From NCBI GenBank assembly GCA_035771165.1, contig JAWNZC010000285.1, positions 907,501 to 971,500 of the forward strand: 64,000 nt of DNA, read 5' to 3'. The notes under the pieces are model-generated. The model was not told the origin of the DNA. It did no database searches and saw only the letters and a list, made by a program, of their open reading frames with translations. How positions within the stretch are numbered: the first letter of the stretch is position 1; the number at the start of each line of letters is the position of its first letter. This DNA comes from Paragorgia papillata (taxonomy: Eukaryota; Cnidaria; Anthozoa; Scleralcyonacea; Coralliidae). The translations under genes were made by a program, and so were the position numbers. Positions 34,826-45,082 of the stretch are shown one piece after another.

Positions 34826-36438
34826 CTATGCAACACTGTTCATTAATGCATTTCTTATATTTTCTGGTTCGCCATCAGCATCAGCATCATCGCTTTCATC
34901 ATCATTATCATCACCATGACCATTATTCACTTCTGGAGGTATCCACCATTCTTCCAAGAATTCCTCTTGTTGCATTTCGCATAAGTTGTGCAGAACGCAA
35001 CAAGCAGAAATTTGCACAATGACATATTCCAAAGTGGTGTCACAATCCTCTTTAGAAGATACCGCCAACGACCCTTTAATGTACCAAAGGCATGCTCAGC
35101 AACAAATCTTGCTTTTGACAAACGTGTATTGAACCGTTTTTGACGATGAGTAAGTCCTGCATTACGTGGAAAAGCCTTTTGTAGCCAAGGTAGGGGAGGG
35201 TATGTTAGATCTGCAACAATGTACAGTGGTACCTAAATTCCATTTATGATAGAGATGTCCTAAAAACAAAAGAAAAGTAATAAAACCCTTGTAAAACCTC
35301 TTTTATAAGCAGAAGAATAGTCATTAACCTCATATCCAGAGCATCTTGCCTTTATGATGGGAAAAAATGCCCTGGGTGTGAGGTTGGATAGTCACAATAA
35401 GTATATTTTAGTCAATCATACCCTGGGAAAAAGTGTGCCATTATTCCCTTTAATATAAAGAGATGAGTTTGCTAGCACACGAGCATCGTGTACATGTCCT
35501 GGCCAACCAACACATATATCTTGAAATATAAATTACAAAAAGCTATTCCTTGGAACATGTGTATGTAATGCCGGTTTGTTATTTAGGGCAACATTATAAA
35601 CAATAAAATATCATTTTGTTAAAATGTAAGGAGTACACAATTTATGACTCATCACTCACCTACATTTATCATCTACCATTCCCTGCAAGATGATGGAATT
35701 AAATCCTTTTCTGTTGTGGTAATCAGCATGGAATTCATTTGGGGCTAAAATCGGAATATGGGTACCATTAACAGCGCCGAAACGCTCACCACTTGCAATA
35801 GCGATAAATCTGGGCAGAAGTAAATGAAGAATCGCCTGAAACATGTGTTACCTCACAGCATGTGCATCGACCAACGCCAAATAGTTGTCCAATGGAACGA
35901 TAGTCAATACCAGTTGCTAATCGCCACAAAGCCATTGCCACTCTTGCTTCGACAGAGATTGGCCTTCAGAAACGAGTATGCGTTTATCTTAATCCAGCCT
36001 GAAGTTCGTTGCAGATAAAATTAAAAGTTTCTCTCCTCATTCGTAAATGTTCGATCCACATGCGATCAGTCCAGTGACGATGGGCTCTTTCCCAATACGA
36101 ATGGTTTGGTTTGTAAAAACTCCAAACTTGCCTTTCCCTTAGCAAACCGTAAGAAAAAACCACCACCATGCTTGCACAAATCATATCATTCCATTGCTTA
36201 TTTGCCAACTGTAGACTCTGCAACCTTCTTCTCGTAACACTTGTTCCCTGTAATCTGCCATTTTTAAGTCGTTTATGGCGCCTTTGACACAAAAAAACGA
36301 AACAAATGCAACAGCACAATTTGTACGGTTTGCCTTTCCGCCCTTGCTATAAATTGTGCGACCGCTGTACATACGGACAATCCTACCGATCTTTTGGTCC
36401 GGATGGGCCTGACCCAGCGCCAAGTGTAAACGCTCCAT
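34826..36438 (-). pseudogene. Harbinger DDE_4 transposase, degraded
   Basis: Minus-strand blocks: an N-terminal helical region (RRETFNFICNEL, 36060-35990), an HTH-like ARVAMALWRLATGIDYRS and QLFGVGRCTC (about 35950-35860), the catalytic core GERFGAVNGTHIPI (near 35767), ADLTYPPLPWL (about 35200), FVAEHAFGTLKGRWRYLLKR (about 35060) and an acidic C-terminus (34890-34830). The first catalytic Asp of the VDGTHIPI motif is Asn; the second Asp and the Glu remain. Several frame changes separate the blocks, so it is inactive. Confidence 0.7.
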
Positions 36439-37330
36439 GTCAGGGCAGGCCTGGCCTTAGGTCAGGCCTAGGTCAGGCCTAGGTCCGTAGTGTAAACGCG
36501 GCATAAGCCCGTCGTATCCGAAAGATATGCGACAAACCCTGATCGATAACATAATATGCAGTGTGTCCAAGCTAATTTATTACATTACTAGAAATACGTG
36601 AACGCAACCCCCTCGCCCACGCGTGCCAGTCATAGCATGTTGTGGCACACATAATATTGGTTTTATTAATAAAATATGTATGCATACTAATCGTAACAGT
36701 AATATCATAAAACCATCGCCGCACAGCTTGCCCAACCTCACACTAGGTTTTCAATGACAAACTTGAACATTTTTTTAACTTTATAATAGTTCTGTAAATC
36801 ATTATTGATAAAAGAAACTTACTTTTGACAGTTCATGTATCTCATGCTGTCAAGTTAAAATACGGCTACATTTTCCAAGTTTATATAACAAATACAACAA
36901 GGCAACTGTGATCGGCGTTATTTATATTTTATATTTTTGCGATTCGATTCATTTGCAGTTTTGCACTATAACGTTATATGTATGAAGTACAGGCGGAACC
37001 GCTGTTCAGTGCATGTTTCATAATCATGTTCATAATTCATGGACTGTGGGCTCAAGTTTGGTTTCGGCATTGGGGGAAGCACTTAATATGTATAATATGC
37101 AGATCCAGACTATTTTTCGCAGCATTTCTGGTGAAAATGGCATTTTCTCTCTATTTACGCTTTGTCTAAATCATCACTACTGGAATATGCAATAAATACT
37201 CCTGTCTATGACTTGGATTGTTTTGGATATTGGACCTCAGCTGCGAAATCATTCATGCTTACACACAAGGTAACAGTAAGGTAAACATTTATTGTTGATC
37301 ATTTATATTATAAGAACGAAAGAAAAAATC

Positions 37331-37379
37331 CATAATTGCCAAGTTATGAATTTAACATTGCATAACTTGGCAATTATGG
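37331..37379. repeat. 19-bp perfect inverted repeat
   Basis: CCATAATTGCCAAGTTATG and its exact reverse complement around a loop of about 11 bases. The stop codon of the CCHC gene falls in the loop, so the hairpin would sit at the end of its coding sequence and could be part of its 3' processing or a MITE relic. Confidence 0.85.
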
Positions 37380-39464
37380 AAAACATTTTTTGGGCCTCTT
37401 CGTGGGCTTGAAGCGCAGTCCTTCTTAACGTGGCCCACTTTTCCGCATCTCCAACATCTTTTTCCTAAAATTGAAAAAAATTTAATTCTTAAGCCCTTAT
37501 CAAACGAGAAGGCAAGTCATCGCAAGTTGGCAGTCAGAATTTCTGTGGCGGTCGTTTGAACACCGAAATTAACAAAATAAAGGTTTGATGAGTGTTTTAA
37601 ACAAGTTTTAACTTTGTCACGGTACATGATATTTTCGGGAAACTATTCAGAGCGGCTGGCAGAGATAGCGTGACTGCCAACTTGCGATGACTTGCGTTCT
37701 CGTTTGATTAGGGCTTTAAATTACGGTCGTGCTGCCAGTAGTTGCCCATTAAGCAATGCCAAGCAGTTTGGGACAATTATATTTCTCTCCTCATCTGTAT
37801 TTTACCAAAAAAAATGTAACGTACTTTTAGCATCTCTGTTATATTCTGTTAGAAAAGAAAAAGAGAAATATTACTTCTATAATCTATATTCACTGTCAGC
37901 ATTGTTTCATAGTAACTACTGTATATTGATGATATTGCAAAAAACTTACTCTTTTCACATTGAAAGGCCTTATGGCCAGGTTCATTACAAATGTGACAAA
38001 GACCTATATGAAACAAAAGTGCAAAACATTAATTATTGATTAATTTTTCTCACTTTTAAATGTATGGAATGTAAGAATTAATCAACATACTGTATATTTG
38101 TGTTTGTTCTAAATTTTACCTTTTCTTTTATTTTTGCCCTCTTTTTGCTCTTTAGTAAGATATCCGATAAACCAAAAGATAATATAATTATTTTTTTAAA
38201 AATTATATTTGTAAAAGAAAATAATTCACACCCTACCTGGTTTTTGATTGTTATTTGGCTGCTGTTTTGTTTCTGTTAAAAAGAAAATAGTGTGTCATAA
38301 AGTGTTAATTCCCATGTAGACATTTTCGAAGATTGTAAGAATATATACTGCCTAATGTGTAGGAATTACACACCAACACACAATACATATCACACATATT
38401 CTACTTCTAAAATTTTACCTTGTTTCTCAATTTTTTCTTCTTCTTCTTTTCCTAGTGTAACATGCAATGGAAAAAAAAATGTATATTACAATATGGCTGG
38501 TTGACTATGAACAATAATACTTTTACACTTTATGTAAATAGCTCTTTAAAAGTATACATTGAGACTTTTTGACTTATGTAATATAATTTTATTGGGAAAC
38601 AGCCCATACATGTGATGATTATGTGTGCTGTAATCTACAGTGACAAAACATGACAGGTTATAAACTTTTTCTCTTAAATTTGTAAACAATTATTTGTACC
38701 TTGTTCATCTTGTTGCACTGAATCAAATGATTCAGTGCTTCGGAGGGTGTCCATTGCTTGTTCTATAAAAATACAAAAATACTATGTTATAAAATACACA
38801 ATGAACTTCCATTTGGACATTTTTGAAAGTGACATGAGTTACTTCCACCAAAAAGGTATAGAGAAATATAACTATATATTATTTATAATTATCGCAAAAA
38901 TTGCTTATATGTCTTTTTGCAGAAAAATATTTTTATACTACAATATAAACACTCACCAGTTGTTTTTGCCTCCTTGTAGTGTAGTGGTTTATAAAAGGGA
39001 TAAAAACACCTTGTTTTAATATTGTTTCCACTTGTTTTAGTTAATTAGTTAGTTTTAAATAGTTGTACAAATTTTGTACTATATTAACACAAGCTCAAAT
39101 AGTATGCCATTACTGTTATTTAAGGATAAATCTGAAATTTGTAACCACTTTTCTATTTTTAACTTTTACAACACATTTTGGTTTATATTTTACTACAGTA
39201 TGTTTATAGCAATTCATTACCTCCATTCTCTTAAAATTTTCTTGAAGTTCTTTTAAAAGAAATAGTAATTTATTAGGCATTTAAAGTGCCGTGTATAGAT
39301 CTTTTACGTTAAAATTGTTAAAAAAGTTTATGTACTCACATATTTTCTAACACGGTCTTCGGGCAAAGTAAGGTGTATTTTAAAAATAGCGAAAAGCGCG
39401 CGAATTTGCTCGTATTTTCCACGCGAGTTTCTCGCGAGAGATGATCAACGTTTTGTTTCGCCAT
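37352..39464 (-). CDS. gene of small exons encoding two CCHC zinc knuckles
   Basis: Phase-consistent minus-strand exons: 39249-39221, 38972-38957 (16 bp), 38762-38700, 38451-38419, 38272-38237, 38003-37950 and 37464-37352 (TAA). From the 16-bp exon on, every internal boundary is phase 1. The product has an acidic Glu/Lys-rich stretch (GKEEEEKIEKQ), an Asn/Gln linker (QQPNNNQKP), then CHICNEPGHKAFQC and CWRCGKVGHVKKDC, both C-x2-C-x4-H-x4-C. Such knuckles bind single-stranded nucleic acid and occur in Gag proteins and host RNA-binding proteins. A likely first exon at 39464-39340 starts ATGGCGAAACAAAAC and ends in a good GTGAGT donor, but its frame does not join the rest, so the 5' end is unresolved. 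No RT is attached. Confidence 0.6.
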
Positions 39465-40002
39465 TTATAAAAGCCTTGGAACATTCTACCCATCGTTGAA
39501 CATCTCATAAAGATATTAACGTGTTTTTTTTTGTTGGACGATAACCAAATAGATCTAATGCATTAGCATGGTCTGGCAATTAATAATCATTGACTGATCC
39601 AAGTTCTGATACAACAGTTTTTAAAGTATGTCTTGCGAGTGTCTTTTATTATTACAGTTTTTATCCCATGCTATCATTGCTATGGGAAAATAGTAAAAAT
39701 ACGCAGCGATAGCCGACAAAAAATAGTATTTAATAGAAAGTTGTATTGCATGGTTTGCAAGGCAGCATTTTCAAGTTGGAATCCTCACGTGATTTCTTTC
39801 AAATCAGTTGTATATTTAAATTTTTTACTTTTAATCAATTTTAATTTACATTTTTTCATGAAATCAATTACAGCAAATCATTATTAAGCTTAGCCTTAAC
39901 AATTCAGTATACATTTATTTAAATTACTACAATGAATAAACATGCACTGTCAGGTCATAATTTCCCTTCTACAGATCAATGAAGTTTGTATTTATTCTAA
40001 AT

Positions 40003-40446
40003 AAAATTCCTCAAATTGAATGATACGATAACCAAAATTTCTACTGCTGCCTCAGCTTGTACATGTATCGAACTGTTTTGATGAACTATATGGGATATAC
40101 TTCTTGCTCCAATGGATTGACAAGTGTAAAAATATCCTTTGTCTGCAATCAGATAAAGCATTTAAAACTTATCAGAGACAATTAATAATGTAAAATATGT
40201 AGAGGTTGATATATCAGAGAACGTCAATGAAACAATAGGGCACTGTTTTGTGAAACTGCAAAAGAACATATTTTAATTAATATATAAGTTCGACTAATGA
40301 AATATTGAAATTCTTACTTGTTTAAATAACAGTATTGTAGGGACATTGGAAAGATCACTCCACTGTTGAAAGATTCAGTCTTGATGGTGTACTCAGGTCT
40401 GTCATGAAGTGCTACAGATGGGCCAAATAAGTCCATGCCATGGTCT
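40003..40446 (-). CDS. candidate last two exons of an unrecognised gene
   Basis: Exon 40446-40318 is open in one frame only (DHGMDLFGPSV, then RPEYTIKTESF) with AG and GT borders, and can join an exon beginning near 40140. In the phase-matched frame the latter reads KQRIFLHLSIHW and stops; in another it reads GYFYTCQSIG, which looks Ig-like. No domain is certain. Confidence 0.25.
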
Positions 40447-40758
40447 CTGAAATTGTTGGAAAATACCATAATTTTTTTGGGCTAAAGTTAAGAACATAAC
40501 CATGAAAATTGTTAGCCTAGTAAAGCTACTGAGCACAGTATGAGTTGGCAGTTGTAATATAAAGCTGTGTTGTATTTAATATAAACATAATGATGCAATG
40601 GACTATTTGCATGGTTTGACTGATTTATCTACAACTACCAGATTCTTTGTTAATCCTTTCACTACTGTTGGGGCCTTTACTATCTTAATGGATCTCGCTA
40701 ATGCAAGATGAGTTTACTTATCAAGGAAGTCTATTAGTGAAGGGGTTAATGTGCAAAC

Positions 40759-40759
40759 A

Positions 40760-40815
<56 letters not shown>
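40759..40815. repeat. (TA)n microsatellite
   Basis: About 28 TA units at the left end of the Penelope-like element; a shorter run (42287-42312) bounds its right end. Confidence 0.95.
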
Positions 40816-40818
<3 letters not shown>

Positions 40819-40835
40819 AAGTATAAAGTATAGTT

Positions 40836-41219
40836 TTACCTTAAAGTCTTCGCTACCAGAGGTTTCACCCTAAACGGGATCAGTGTTTCTTGTGTGTAGT
40901 TTAGCTCATGGTTGAAATTGCTGCGCCTTAATGCATCTTGGTAAATTGGTGCGGTTTCATGGAATGTCTGCTCGTCAGACGAGAGGAGGGAAATGCGCTT
41001 GTTGATTGATGTAGGTAGCTGTCTTAAAATGCTTGGTGGGTGGTTTGATTGCTTGTTTATGTATAATGGATCGTCATTGGGCTTTCGAAAAGGTTTGTAT
41101 TTTCCATTGCTTAGGTCGAAAGTAACGTCTAAAAAGTTTACTGAAGTTAAATTTGCTTCTGCCGTGATTTTTAAGCCAAACTGTTGAAACTTTTGTGAAT
41201 CATCAATCAACAAGCGCAT
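40836..41219 (-). pseudogene. Penelope-like RT, palm/thumb fragment
   Basis: Reads NFLDVTFDLSNGKYKPFRKP, DDPLYINKQSNHPPSI and RISLLSSDEQTFHE: the region following the catalytic palm in Penelope-like reverse transcriptases. No catalytic YADD is included. It runs opposite to the rest of the element and loses homology after NYTQET. Confidence 0.75.
40850..40890 (-). ncRNA. degenerate Penelope-type hammerhead
   Basis: Stem II, GAAA, stem III and GTAGCGA are intact, but the CTGATGA core is shortened to CTGAT and the 5' half of stem I is lost, so cleavage is unlikely. Confidence 0.6.
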
Positions 41220-42169
41220 TTCCCTCCTCTCGTCTGACGAGCAGACATTCCATGAAACCGCACCAATTTACCAAGATGCATTAAGGCGCAGCAATTTCAA
41301 CCATGAGCTAAACTACACACAAGAAACACCACAGCAAACACGCAGAAATAGACACCGCAATATCATCTGGTTTAACCCTCCATTTAACAAAAATGTCAAA
41401 ACAAACATAGGACGCAATTTTCTTAGCCTTATTGACAAGCACTTTCCAACAGGACACAAGCTTCACAAACTTTTTAACAGAAACACAGTCAAGATTAGCT
41501 ATAGTTGCATGAACAACGTCAAGTCCATTATCACGAAACATAATTCACGCACAATCAGGAAAAGCAAGCCACGAAGCATAGTTACAAGCAGTTGCAATTG
41601 CAGGATTAAGGACAATTGCCCCCTACGTGGGCAATGCATGACAAACAACATAGTATACAAGGCATCTATTTCCATAAGCAACACGAACATCACTAAGCAA
41701 TACATTGGCATGACAGCAAGTACATTTAAAGAGCGATATCGTAACCATACTAAATCTTTCCAGAATAAAAAGTATTCAAATGAGACGGAACTTTCGAAAT
41801 ACATTTGGAATCTAAAAGAAAAAAACCCAAAGTTTCGACATAACCTGGTCTATACTAAAACACTCAATTTCCTACACGGGAGGATCAAAAAGATGCAATT
41901 TATGTTTGGACGAAAAACTTTTCATCATGAAGGCAGACAAACAACTCTTACTAAACAAAAGATCAGAAATAGTTTCGACGTGTCGGCACAAAAATAGATT
42001 TCGGATCAACAACCTAAACAATCAAAGGAATGCGCGCAACGTTTCGACGCCCACACCCACGCTCCAAATGAATCCGCCGGACGTTTCGACGCCCACACCC
42101 ACGCCCCAACTAACGCATTTAAGCAGCCCACTAACCGATATTTTTCAGTCGCCTGATGATCCCGTTTAG
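41212..42169 (+). pseudogene. Penelope-like RT thumb plus GIY-YIG endonuclease
   Basis: In frame from 41212: KRISLLSSDEQTFHE, a linker with WFNPPFNKNVKTNIG, a Cys cluster (CNCRIKDNCPLRGQC), then the GIY-YIG nuclease: NIVYKAS, KQYIGMTASTFKERYRNH and an asparagine-rich helix. A one-base frame change near 41880 moves the C-terminal part (KRCNLCLDEKLFIMKADKQL, a conserved block) to another frame. Penelope-like elements use this nuclease to nick target DNA for reverse transcription. The N-terminal RT is missing. Confidence 0.8.
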
Positions 42170-42189
42170 GGTGAAACCTCTGGTAGCGA
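42149..42189 (+). ncRNA. hammerhead ribozyme (Penelope type)
   Basis: Stem I TCGC/GCGA, core CTGATGA and GAAA, stem II CCC/GGG with loop GTTTA, stem III CC/GG with loop TCT, triplet GTA. It lies at the expected terminal-repeat position, just downstream of the endonuclease frame. A non-canonical T-T pair sits where hammerheads usually have G10.1-C11.1. Confidence 0.75.
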
Positions 42190-42327
42190 AGACTTTAAGG
42201 TAAAACTATACTTTATACTTTGTATTTTGCTCTATCTATATATGGTATTGAGCACTCTCTAACATTTCGTGAACCATAACTCACTTGTATATATATATAT
42301 ATATATATATATAGTTCATAGTTCAAT

Positions 42328-42705
42328 TAGAAGTAATATTGGGCATTTCACTCGATTACATAGCATGGGCTAGGGATTTTTGGTGAAGGAAAATTTGAGT
42401 GTAGAATACACTGTATATACATTTTAAGACCAAACCGGGACCAGATGCAAAAAATGCAACTACACAGGCCTTCCAGCAGGAATTGAACCCACGACCTTGC
42501 GATTCTAGTGCAATGCTCTGACCACCGAGACATGGAGGCCGTTGCCGAGCGCTTGATCGCGAGTTCTGTATACATTAAGGTGGTAAATGCCAGGAGAGAA
42601 TTGGGTTTATTAGAAGTAATATTGGGCATTTCACTCGATTACATAGCATGTTCTATGGATTTTTGGTGAAGGAAAATTTGAGTGTAGAATATATACATTT
42701 GTATA
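42328..42705 (-). mobile_element. tRNA-derived SINE between direct repeats
   Basis: On the minus strand an A box (TCTCGGTGGTCAGAG, about 42515-42530) and B box (GGGTTCAATTCC, 42479-42490) have tRNA spacing, and the body reads like an intact tRNA-related head. A repeat of about 90 bp (TTAGAAGTAATATTGGGCAT onward) flanks it at 42328 and 42609, suggesting a tandem SINE tail or a duplication 281 bp apart. Confidence 0.6.
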
Positions 42706-42719
42706 TTCTACACATATAT

Positions 42720-44370
42720 ACATATACCCACTGACCTCTTTAATGGTCAGTGAATGGTATATTATAGTCATACTGTAGAATTACTTACCAGTTGCTCATA
42801 GAAAATCACTAACATGATGATTGCACATTTTTCAAGTAGTTACAGCTAGTTTTGTTTATTATCAGATTTCAATTCCTATAAATCAGAAGAGAACACAGAA
42901 TATTACTATACACTAGAATGGTAAAAATGGTTATGGAATGTTGGCATCCTTCACAGGGAACTCTATAGAGGATTATATTACAGGATGGATTTTAGGACAT
43001 GTAATTATATTTTTATTGAATGGGAGAAATATTTTAATATTTTCCAATTTATCAAATTGCAAAGACAATTCTGCCCGCAGTATTATACAATGAAAGCTGC
43101 AAGAAATCTCTTACCATTCCCAATAGCACAGGGTGATTACTGCTCGTTTAATAGTCTCTTTTTAATGAACATAGACCACTAACATTGGAACTTGTGGACG
43201 ATGATGGACATGCAATGATGCAAATTTATTCTACAAAAAATACAATCATGAATAAAAAATATATCAGTATAGCATTTTCGCATATTACAATATTTGTAGC
43301 TGCATAACATTCATACAAACATATTTGTGCTTGCTCAATTCCCAACTCTTACCCAGTCCAAATCAGAGCGAAAAAAACAATTACAAAAACCGGGAAAGGG
43401 GTCCATTGCTTCGACTCTTATCTTTACGAATGAAGTCTAAAAATGAATACGGCAAAGAAAAGATGGAAAGCAATGCTATGCGTGAGGATACTTTACCTTG
43501 TATTATGCATAACATTTTTTGTATTCGTGCCAGAATCGACCACAGAATTGATCAGCAGTTGATGATATTAAACATTGATGACATTGTACAGGTTAGTGTA
43601 GCAATTAAGGTTGGTTGGAACATGTTTGAGGCAATTTATTATCTAATACTAAGCACTGGGGAGCTTGGCTCCTGACCTTAGGAGGTTTTTATTGATCTGT
43701 AATAGTAAAAAAAGTCCAGTGTCTGTGTTACTACTATGGTAAGATTTGAAAAATAAATATCACGAAGTATAGAGGACACATCATCAAAGTACGGCTTTCA
43801 ATAATTCCACATTCTTTTGAAATGTCCTACTCTTTCCAATGGATGTATAAAACACCATGCATGGTATTGCACCAGTTGTTCATTTACCTTAATTAAATTC
43901 TTTAGGCAGTTCTTCTGAAGAGTTTTCCTTGATAACAGTGGACTGAAATTCTCAAATATTTGATTTAGTACTTTCTTGTTCAGTTCTGGAGATGTTGTAT
44001 TAATTATATAAATACAGTACTGCTGAGAAGTAACTTACTTCATACAATCAATCCTATAACAGTCAAATTGACTTTGAACTTACTGCAGTTCAACAATGGT
44101 CAAGTTGCTGCTTTGTGCAAGAAACAGATAATTTATATCTTAATTCAGTCATTAACATACATAAATATGCAGTATCACTTTGATATAAATGGTCCAGCTG
44201 AACCCCAGTTTCAAACTAAGTCCATCATTGGTTTGATCTAGCTTATTGTTGTATTGGTTACTTTTGAGCAGTACCGTTTACAGTGTTGCTTTAAAAAGGA
44301 ATAGAACGAAAGATAATTGTAATTTTATGTAACTATTAACATAATAGTAATATTTGGCCTGTTCACATTA
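42720..44370. other. no gene recognised
   Basis: Unique-looking sequence with one open frame of 116 codons (43325-43675) that lacks support. It might contain further exons of the gene ending at 40003. Confidence 0.3.
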
Positions 44371-44378
44371 TAGTCTAC

Positions 44379-45017
44379 GCTCGAAAGCACATTAACCATT
44401 GCTGCCTATGCTGTGTAAGGTCACTCTTCGACAAGTAACATAATCTGGTCTTAGACAGGGTAAAATCATGGAGTATTGTTTTTGACAGAATCTGGCAGAA
44501 ACAGGTTAAATGTACCCAGGTACAGACGTTTCATATGCCAAGATTACACACCACTGTGTCTGCAGGCATTTCTTGTTACCTCAAAAGCACAATCAAAAGT
44601 ACTGTGCCCAGGTATGCCAACCTCCAAAACTTATAATTATAGTGTTAGTAGGCTCCAGGCAAATCTCTCACTCGAAAGCACAATCATACAAAAAGTTTTG
44701 ATGACTGCACCCAGTGCACCAGCCTCAAAAACATATATCAGGTGCAGATCCAAGGTTGGTGTGGGCCCCCATTTTGCGCACACATGTACACTGTATACAC
44801 ACCAATATTAACGACTTTGTATTTCTCTTAAATGTCACTCAAAAGCCCAAAATATGGGAACAGTTTATTAATTTTCTGAAACCAAAGAATTACTAAAAGT
44901 TATTGTGCTTTTGGTATTAATCTCATGCATGCTTTTCATAAATTTCTAAACCTGGATCTGCCTCTGCATATTATGTCTAGGTAACAGGCGAGATTATATG
45001 TATTACTCGAAAGCACA
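44379..45017 (-). repeat. five copies of CTCRAAAGCACA beside the Helitron 3' end
   Basis: CTCGAAAGCACA or CTCAAAAGCMCA at about 44379, 44580, 44671, 44838 and 45006, irregularly spaced and all in one orientation, between the Helitron stop codon and unique DNA. They are probably subterminal repeats of the element. Confidence 0.5.
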
Positions 45018-45082
45018 CGTCTTGACATGTGCCCAGTAATTTCCAACATGTGAACCAAGTTCACCAGGCCATCTATTAACTT

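Larger units (their letters stand above)
32715..36505. mobile_element. PIF/Harbinger element with two convergent genes
   Basis: Encodes the two proteins expected of this superfamily: a Myb/SANT-like DNA-binding protein on + and a DDE transposase on -. Both ends carry repeats of CCTAGGTCAG/GGTCAGGCCTAGG-type sequence and a GTGTAAACGC motif (about 32738 and 36491). The exact terminal repeats and target duplication could not be fixed by eye. Confidence 0.7.
40816..42290. mobile_element. Penelope-like element, two inverted partial copies
   Basis: Both outer ends read AAAGTATAAAGTATAGTTTTA plus a hammerhead region on opposite strands. The left arm (40816-41219, -) holds RT thumb sequence and the right arm (41212-42290, +) the RT thumb through the GIY-YIG endonuclease. 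The arms share about 110 bp of inverted sequence around KRISLLSSDEQTFHE. The right end continues to GTGAACCATAACTCACTT at about 42285. Confidence 0.85.
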
